Assembly: GCF_963082495.1 (NCBI RefSeq)
Contig: NZ_CAUJAN010000003.1
Location: forward strand, 1 to 64,000
Reading direction: 5' to 3'
Source: Methanobrevibacter sp. V74
GTDB taxonomy: Archaea > Methanobacteriota > Methanobacteria > Methanobacteriales > Methanobacteriaceae
DNA: 64,000 nucleotides
A model generated the notes under the pieces. The model did not search any database. It saw only the letters and a program-made list of their open reading frames with translations, and was not told the origin of the DNA. Made by a program: the position numbers and the translations under genes. Below, piece after piece: positions 56,818 through 64,000 of the stretch (positions are counted from its first letter, which is position 1; each line of letters opens with the position of its first letter).

Positions 56818-57410
56818 TTAATTTAACCTCATTATTTTTCGACTTAAATATTAATTCTATAAAATTAACATTAAGTCAATTGATTATTATTTTTTAATAT
56901 ATATAAATTTAATGAAAATAATTTAAAAAAAAAAAAATATTTTGATATACTGTTTAAAATTTGTAAATCAAAATTATACAGTCCTCAGATAAATAAAGAT
57001 TTAATAATAATCTATTTTTATTTAAAATAAGTAATATATAAATTACACAAAGAAAATAGACTCCAAATTCGCAAAATAAATTATTTATTATAATTAATCA
57101 TTATAATAAAAATTAATTAACAATTTCGAAAGATATTTTTAAAATAAATATTATTAATTTGTTTTAACATCAATAAAGAAAAATAAATCAAATAAAGATT
57201 GTATTTTAATATATGAAATGAAGTTAATGTAAAAAGTATTTTTCACTTCAAATCAAGATAAAATTTTAATACAACATTATACTTTTATTATAGAAGAAAT
57301 GAAGAGAATTTTAACATCAATTGATGAAAAAATCATCTTCATTAACATCATGATTATTTTAATAACATGATGTTATTATTCATATCTTCTAGTGTAAAAT
57401 TAAAGCAATA
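56818..57410. other. AT-rich non-coding region between gdhA and mtrH
   Basis: It contains the mtrH TATA box and otherwise only AT-rich sequence. A TAACATCA/TGATGTTA-like inverted repeat near 57340-57376 may be the gdhA terminator. No gene is visible. Confidence 0.4.
56896..56910 (-). promoter_or_regulatory. TATA box of mtrH
   Basis: Minus-strand AAATTTATATATATT is an archaeal TATA element. It predicts a start near 56875 and a leader of about 55 bases before ATG 56817. Confidence 0.5.
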
Positions 57411-59080
<1,670 letters not shown>

Positions 59081-60325
59081 CTAATATTCAACGTAATATC
59101 TAAGCACTGCTGCAATTCCACCAAATGCTCTTAAAAGTTGCATACCCTCTTCAGTTTCAGTGGAAATAAATTCTACATCAGTATTTACTTCTTCAGCCCT
59201 TTCAACAAATTCATCAGCTAAATCAATTGAAGAAACTTCTTTTAAAGTTTCATTACAATTAGGGCATTTTTCTTTAAGATTATCTGCTTCAGCTTGTGTT
59301 TTAACAGTAATGTCCTTCTCATATCCGCAACCAGAACAAGTAAATTTTTTACGCATACTATTTAAATCTTCAGATAAAAGTAAAACATCCACAGCCCCCA
59401 TGATTAAGTTATTTCTAACTTCCTTTTCCCCATAAGAAGCAAGTCCTTTTTCTTTGATCAATTCCTTAATAAACCTTTGAACAAGTTTCTTTTCATGCAT
59501 TACATCAAGGTTTTCCAAATCATCAGCAGACTTGGCAATGACCTCGCGAATACCTTCTTCACCAGTGTAAGAAGTATCAACTATACTTATAACTTTATTT
59601 TTAAGTTCATATTGAAGATAATCCCCATCATAGAAATCTTTTTTAGTAAATCCCGGCCCGCCAATAATAATTCCTTTCAAATCGTCTTTAAGTGGTAAAT
59701 ATGATTCATTCATATGTTCACCAATACGTTTTAAGAATTGATGAGCAAGATCTTCAATTACACGGTCAAATCTCCTTTGAGATTGTCCTCCGGCTTTGTG
59801 TTTTCCAGGAACACCACTAGTTAAATGACCAAGAATATTTTCCTTTTTACCTTTTAAAGTACCATAAGTAGCTTCATTTCTATCAATAACCGCCACACCA
59901 TAAACATCATGCTCTTCAATCATGTACTCCAATGGTTCTAAGAAAAATTCATTATTACATTTATACCAGTAAGTTGTGATTGGTTCCAGCGGTTCCAAAA
60001 CATATTTTTCCATTTTTTCAGTACCCGGACCTCCTTTGGGAATCATACCCACAAATAAAACCAAACCATTTTCCGGCGGTTGTTTATATAATTTAATACT
60101 CTCTAAAATTACTGCAATCGCAGACTGTACATTTTTTCTTGTTTGTTTACTTTTAATGTTAGCACTCTGACCCATTTCGTCTCTCATGTGCTTACCAACA
60201 TCACTTAATTGTTTAGTTGGTGGAATATAAACGGAAACAAGCTCTGTACCTCTACCTCTTTTATTTGCTAATTCTTTTAAGGTTTTTTTAAATTCATATA
60301 ATTCTTTTGATGATACTTTAGCCAT
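59081..60325 (-). CDS. prf1: archaeal/eukaryotic-type peptide chain release factor aRF1
   Basis: 414 residues. It recognises all three stop codons and releases the peptide. The NIKS motif ([11 protein letters not shown], about 62-65), the GGQ motif ([12 protein letters not shown]) and the C-terminal mini-domain with two CxxC pairs (CSGCGYEKD ... CPNCNE) are all present. ATG 60325 after AGGGATAAC is the start. An in-frame extension upstream is AT-rich and leaves the known N-terminus. Confidence 0.95.
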   Translation of the reverse strand: MAKVSSKELYEFKKTLKELANKRGRGTELVSVYIPPTKQLSDVGKHMRDEMGQSANIKSKQTRKNVQSAIAVILESIKLYKQPPENGLVLFVGMIPKGGPGTEKMEKYVLEPLEPITTYWYKCNNEFFLEPLEYMIEEHDVYGVAVIDRNEATYGTLKGKKENILGHLTSGVPGKHKAGGQSQRRFDRVIEDLAHQFLKRIGEHMNESYLPLKDDLKGIIIGGPGFTKKDFYDGDYLQYELKNKVISIVDTSYTGEEGIREVIAKSADDLENLDVMHEKKLVQRFIKELIKEKGLASYGEKEVRNNLIMGAVDVLLLSEDLNSMRKKFTCSGCGYEKDITVKTQAEADNLKEKCPNCNETLKEVSSIDLADEFVERAEEVNTDVEFISTETEEGMQLLRAFGGIAAVLRYYVEY

Positions 60326-60430
60326 GTTATCCCTAAAAATTAAATTAATATAATAGTTATAATTATATAAATACAAATATAAATAAGTAATGAAAAAACT
60401 ATCAAAAATGCATAAATTAATGTGAATTTT

Positions 60431-61408
60431 ATGAAATGGAAAATTGGAAATGTTAAAATCGACAACCAAGTTGTTCTAGCACCTATGGCAGGAATATGTG
60501 ATTCAGCATTTAGAAGAATAGCTAAATCAATGGGCTGCGGACTGATATCAACAGAAATGGTGTCTGATAAGGCAATAGTGTATGAAAACACAAGAACCAA
60601 AGAAATGTTATACATGACCAAATTCGAAAGACCAATTGCACAGCAGATATTTGGTGCTGAAGTAGAATCATTTGAAATTGCATCTAAATATATCTGTGAG
60701 AATATGAACCCAGACATTATTGACATTAATATGGGCTGTCCAGTTCCTAAAGTAGCCATACGTTCACAGGCAGGAAGTGCACTTTTAAAAAATCCTCAGA
60801 AAATAGGTGAAATTGTTGAAGCAGTAGTTAAAAGCATTGATGTTCCAGTCACTTGTAAAATCAGAAGTGGATGGGACAATAGCTCCATTAATGCCCTTGA
60901 AGTAGCTGGGATTATTGAAGATGCAGGAGCATCAGCAATTACGGTCCATCCAAGAACCCGTCAGCAAAGATATAGTGAAAATGCCAATTGGTCCATTATA
61001 AAACAGGTGAAAGAAGCATTGTCAATTCCAGTTATTGGTAATGGAGATATCAGAACATGTTATGATGCTCAAAAAATGATAGATGAAACTGGTTGTGATG
61101 CAATAATGGTTGGAAGAGGAGCATTAGGCAATCCCTGGCTTATTCGCCAATGCATTGAGTATTTAGACAAAGGAATTGAACCTGAAAACATCACAATTGA
61201 TGAAAAGCTTGACATGATAAGAAAACATGCTGAGTTGATTAGTGAAATTATGCCTGAAAAAGTAGCCATGCATAAAATGAGAACCCATAATGCATATTAT
61301 CTTAAAAATCAATGGAGAAACTCTGAGATAAAACCTAAAATATTTAAAATAAATACAAAAGAAGAGTTATTTGATTTGCTCAATGAATACATTGAGTTAA
61401 TCAGTTAA
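60431..61408 (+). CDS. dus: tRNA-dihydrouridine synthase
   Basis: 325 residues of the DusB-like FMN enzyme that reduces uridine in t[25 protein letters not shown] starts the barrel, NMGCPVPKV carries the catalytic Cys, and [17 protein letters not shown] and GRGALGNPW are the family motifs. ATG 60431 has GTGAATTTT before it. It is divergent from prf1; a 105-base AT-rich region holds both promoters. Its end overlaps the convergent hypothetical gene by 12 bases. Confidence 0.92.
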   Translation: MKWKIGNVKIDNQVVLAPMAGICDSAFRRIAKSMGCGLISTEMVSDKAIVYENTRTKEMLYMTKFERPIAQQIFGAEVESFEIASKYICENMNPDIIDINMGCPVPKVAIRSQAGSALLKNPQKIGEIVEAVVKSIDVPVTCKIRSGWDNSSINALEVAGIIEDAGASAITVHPRTRQQRYSENANWSIIKQVKEALSIPVIGNGDIRTCYDAQKMIDETGCDAIMVGRGALGNPWLIRQCIEYLDKGIEPENITIDEKLDMIRKHAELISEIMPEKVAMHKMRTHNAYYLKNQWRNSEIKPKIFKINTKEELFDLLNEYIELIS

Positions 61409-62365
61409 TTTCATTTTTCCAAATTTTTCAAATAATTCTAAATCCTTGTCTGAAATAGTATCGATTTCAAGCAGATCCATTCCAGAAATATCCCTCACTT
61501 CACGAGCTAGATGAACATAAGTATCCGGATAATCATTATATCCAAATATATGCCAGATAATGTTATCCTCAAAAACAATTTCCAAATACCAATCATAACC
61601 TTCTAAGTCATCAGGATTGCGTGTATTTGATTTAATATGGTATTCATCGAAAATCCATGAATAAACATGATATTTTTCTAGGAGACTATAAATTAACTCC
61701 TTATCGGCTGAATCCATCTCTTTTTCAATATATCCCTCGATTGAATTATTTCTAAAATTAACTATTAATCTTGGGTTTGGAAGTTCATATGGATAAGTTT
61801 TGTAATGTCCAAATTCAATTGCTTTAATTGGCAATTTATCCTCCAGATAAACTCCATCGCCTTTAATGTCAAAATAAAGTGGAGTTGCCAATTGCTTTTG
61901 ATAATTCAAATGCAAAACATCAAAATCAAATAAATCATTTAAAATCTCACCAAATTTAACCCAGTTATCCGGAAAATTATTTTTAAAGCTATACTCCTCA
62001 TAACTGTCAGTTGAATAAATAATCACATTACATGAATAGATCAACTCTATTTTTTCAAAATAAGAAAAATCTTCAGATTTAAATCCATCAAATAATTTTA
62101 AATTATGAAAATCACCTAAAAAATCATCAATCTGCCTATCAATTAAATGATAGATTTCACTAGTCATTTTACGCCTTAAATCAACAAGTATATCCCTCCA
62201 TGAATCATCGCAAAGTGGATTTTCATTTAAAAATTTATCCCCATTTCCTCGCTCTGAGATTTTATAATAAGCATTTTTATTAACAAAATCCAATGTAAAA
62301 CATTCATAATGGCGGTTCAGTCTTTTAAAGTTAAATCTTTGGGTGACTTCAATTTTTTTAATCAT
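61397..62365 (-). CDS. hypothetical protein, no recognised domain
   Basis: 322 residues, soluble, acidic, with many aromatics (LTDSYEEYSF, EYHIKSNTRNPDDLEGYDWYLEIVFED). The C-terminus (WHIFGYNDYPDTYVHLAREVRDISG) has the feel of a family seen in Methanobrevibacter, but I cannot assign it. The ATG at 62365 is taken; a TTG lies one codon earlier. Divergent from the zinc-ribbon gene at 62459. Confidence 0.55.
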   Translation of the reverse strand: MIKKIEVTQRFNFKRLNRHYECFTLDFVNKNAYYKISERGNGDKFLNENPLCDDSWRDILVDLRRKMTSEIYHLIDRQIDDFLGDFHNLKLFDGFKSEDFSYFEKIELIYSCNVIIYSTDSYEEYSFKNNFPDNWVKFGEILNDLFDFDVLHLNYQKQLATPLYFDIKGDGVYLEDKLPIKAIEFGHYKTYPYELPNPRLIVNFRNNSIEGYIEKEMDSADKELIYSLLEKYHVYSWIFDEYHIKSNTRNPDDLEGYDWYLEIVFEDNIIWHIFGYNDYPDTYVHLAREVRDISGMDLLEIDTISDKDLELFEKFGKMKLTD

Positions 62366-62458
62366 CAATTATTCTATCTCTTACAAGTTTAATATATTTA
62401 TCCGGCATTACAAACATTTATATAATAATCATTTGTAATTATTAAAATAAGTGATAAT

Positions 62459-62977
62459 ATGATAAGAAGATGCCCACAGTGTGGTACGGCAACAGATGAT
62501 ATGTATGGTTTTTGTATAAAATGCGGTCATGAATTTCCAAAAATTGAATCTGATGCAGACAGATGCCCATTATGTGGATATAATAATCCTGAAGAAGCAG
62601 ATTATTGTGTTAAATGTGGAACTCCATTAGTTTTTAAACAAAAATTTCCAGGTGACCCCGATAGCAATTTGAATCCAATTGTTATTAAAAAAGAAATTTC
62701 AGATAATGCTCAAAATTATAGGAAACCAAAAACAAGCAAATGGTTAATAATTTTTGGATATATCTTCTCTATTCTTGGAGGACTCCTAGGTTTAATTATT
62801 GCAATTTATTTATCTACAAGAAAAGATCCTGTAGCTAAAAAACATGGACATATTCAATTATCAATATTCCTATTCTATTTACTGGTAATCATCATATTGA
62901 TTGCAACCAGACAAATTCCATCTGACATACTAACCCAATATAAACAATTACTTGCAGGAAATTTTACATCAATTTAA
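62459..62977 (+). CDS. zinc-ribbon membrane protein
   Basis: 172 residues. Two CxxC-CxxC zinc ribbons (CPQCG...CIKCG at residues 5-22 and CPLCG...CVKCG at about 38-58) followed by two membrane helices (about 95-118 and 136-155). It resembles the zinc-ribbon/membrane family at 25370-26188, but with one ribbon pair. Function unknown. GTGATAAT precedes the ATG. Its last 9 bases overlap the convergent rimI gene. Confidence 0.7.
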   Translation: MIRRCPQCGTATDDMYGFCIKCGHEFPKIESDADRCPLCGYNNPEEADYCVKCGTPLVFKQKFPGDPDSNLNPIVIKKEISDNAQNYRKPKTSKWLIIFGYIFSILGGLLGLIIAIYLSTRKDPVAKKHGHIQLSIFLFYLLVIIILIATRQIPSDILTQYKQLLAGNFTSI

Positions 62978-63403
62978 AGGCAAGTACATTACAATAGCTC
63001 CGTCACCATTATCGTAATACCCCGGAACCACCCTTTCAACTTTAAAGTTAAATGTTTTATAAAATTCAACTGCACCGGTGTTATTTTCATTTACTTCCAA
63101 ATAAATCGTGTCTAGATTTAGAAGTGAAAGTATAGAAATGGCTTTTACAAGAAGTTGAGTTCCTGCTTTTAGGCGACGATGATTTTTATCAACAGCAATG
63201 GAAATAATATGGCCTTGCTTTTCATATTTAATCCAAAAAATCACATATCCAATTACATAACCCTCATGTTCAGCTACCAAAAATCCAACACCCATTTCAT
63301 GTAACTGTTGAAACATGTTTATACCATAAGATTGGTCAAAAGACATGTTTTCTATTTCAAAAACTCTCTTTAAATCATTTGGATTAAATTTCCTTATAAT
63401 CAT
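62969..63403 (-). CDS. rimI: RimI-type protein N-terminal acetyltransferase
   Basis: 144 residues, a single GNAT domain. The acetyl-CoA loop appears as VDKNHRRLKAGTQLLVKAIS, slightly diverged from the usual Q/RxxGxG/A (RLKAGT). LEVNENNTGAVEFYKTFNFKVE and the VERVVPGYYDNGDGAIVMYLPL end are RimI-like. In archaea this enzyme acetylates protein N-termini. ATG 63403 has no ribosome binding site and lies close behind a TATA-like run, so the mRNA may be leaderless. Confidence 0.82.
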   Translation of the reverse strand: MIIRKFNPNDLKRVFEIENMSFDQSYGINMFQQLHEMGVGFLVAEHEGYVIGYVIFWIKYEKQGHIISIAVDKNHRRLKAGTQLLVKAISILSLLNLDTIYLEVNENNTGAVEFYKTFNFKVERVVPGYYDNGDGAIVMYLPLN

Positions 63404-63472
63404 ACAGAATAAAAATATAAAATACAAGATATTTAATAGTTTGTATTACGAATATAAAACTGAGGATATAAA

Positions 63473-63862
63473 ATGTGGAATGATTTTGAAGAGTATATTC
63501 TAAACGAAGTTGGAGACAACAATATTAAAATTGCAGAAGTTGCTGTTGGCAGATTCGATAAAATTGCAAACAAATTAGCTATGAACGAGAACATAACTCT
63601 AATAAAAACAGATATCCACCCCAAGGATAAAAGTATTATAAGAGACGATATTGCAAATCCGAATCTAGATTTATATAAAGGTGTAGAGGTTATTTACTCA
63701 ATCAGACCCCCAAGCGAACTTCAACCACATTTAGTGAACCTGGCTTTAAAAATCAACGCACAATTAATCATTAAGCCTTTAACTAACGAAGATTTAAATA
63801 CTGGTAAAATTAAAATGAAATTAAAAAATTACAAGAGAGCTAGCTTTTATACTTTAAGGTGA
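63473..63862 (+). CDS. UPF0146 family protein
   Basis: 129 residues of the archaeal UPF0146 family, whose fold should be Rossmann-like but which is of unknown function. IAEVAVGRFDKIANKLA fits the glycine-motif region, then LIKTDIHPK, IRDDIANPNLDLYKGVEVIYSIRPPSEL. It is divergent from rimI and followed 4 bases later by the P-type ATPase gene. Confidence 0.8.
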   Translation: MWNDFEEYILNEVGDNNIKIAEVAVGRFDKIANKLAMNENITLIKTDIHPKDKSIIRDDIANPNLDLYKGVEVIYSIRPPSELQPHLVNLALKINAQLIIKPLTNEDLNTGKIKMKLKNYKRASFYTLR

Positions 63863-63866
63863 TGAA

Positions 63867-64000
63867 ATGGAAAACCCCTTATCAAAATTTAACACTTCAA
63901 AAAATGGATTGACTAATGAAGAAGTCATTGAAAGACAGAATAAGTATGGTTTAAATAAAATTGAAGATAAAAAACCAACCCATTTAGTTATATTATTTTT
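63867..64000 (+). CDS. start of a P-type cation-transporting ATPase (cut by the window end)
   Basis: 44 codons are visible. GLTNEEVIERQNKYGLNKI followed by LVILFF matches the N-terminal cation-ATPase domain of P2-type pumps. GGTGATGAA precedes ATG 63867, and the gene is 4 bases after UPF0146. Ion specificity cannot be judged. Confidence 0.75.
   Translation, partial: MENPLSKFNTSKNGLTNEEVIERQNKYGLNKIEDKKPTHLVILF

Noticed and set aside
59081-60469. aRF1 starting at 60469
   Set aside because: The extra 48 residues are Phe/Tyr/Asn-rich translated promoter sequence; [12 protein letters not shown] at 60325 has a ribosome binding site and fits the family.

Overview
The window looks like a piece of a Methanobrevibacter chromosome (Methanobacteriales, gut or rumen type). 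The DNA is very AT-rich. Ribosome binding sites are of the GGTGATnnnATG type, and TATA-like boxes of the TTTATATA type precede genes. There are large Ser/Thr/Asn-rich adhesin-like proteins with lysine-rich C-termini. Methanogen or archaeal marker genes include mtrA, mtrH, a probable F430 synthase, aIF5A, aRF1, pyruvoyl arginine decarboxylase, the IMPase-NAD kinase fusion, UPF0146 and DUF447. No rRNA, tRNA or CRISPR array was seen.

Layout. 0-3 kb: a small membrane protein, a MITE-like repeat, then TldD protease and an AMMECR1 protein. 3-13 kb: a decaying accessory region. It holds a 5' remnant of an IS4-type element, an IS630-type element with intact ends but a frameshifted transposase, a second IS630 fragment, two broken adhesin-like genes, a TetR regulator, and a complete IS4-type element with a perfect 9-bp target duplication. 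8-17 kb: this IS sits between the TetR gene and a five-gene transporter operon made of two ABC half-transporters (each with one frameshift), a fused ECF ATPase, EcfT and an MptD/Trep_Strep-type S component. The gene set resembles Gram-positive heme/siderophore import loci. 17-32 kb: housekeeping genes (NOG1-type GTPase, Hsp20, SIS isomerase, DUF447, adenine deaminase, archaeal ornithine cyclodeaminase, purine permease, agmatinase, aIF5A) and a three-gene zinc-ribbon/SHOCT operon.

32-38 kb: arginine decarboxylase, IMPase-NAD kinase, a Mur-type ligase (probably CfbE), hemC, a Gfo/Idh dehydrogenase and an HTH-PRTase regulator. Agmatinase, aIF5A and PdaD form a divergent polyamine/hypusine cluster, and a decayed second agmatinase copy lies 2 kb away. 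38-42 kb: HIRAN-like and ARPP-1-like genes converge on an HsdM-like/half-HsdS pair. The HsdM-like protein has lost both methyltransferase motifs and no HsdR is present. 43-50 kb: a YhgE/Pip-type export protein under a promoter flanked by two inverted repeats, a soluble MtrA paralogue, a nitroreductase, a MITE with a 9-bp target duplication, and an 1120+ residue adhesin-like protein whose plausible start codon is AUU. 51-64 kb: TPR proteins, a thioesterase, acetyltransferases, a MarR-MFS pair with operator-like repeats, a lone mtrH, gdhA, prf1, dus, zinc-ribbon proteins, rimI, UPF0146 and the start of a P-type ATPase.

At least a dozen single-base frameshifts, many in homopolymers, fall between 3 and 13.2 kb. 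The other 50 kb is nearly free of them. Either this stretch is an accessory island in decay, or its sequence quality is lower.
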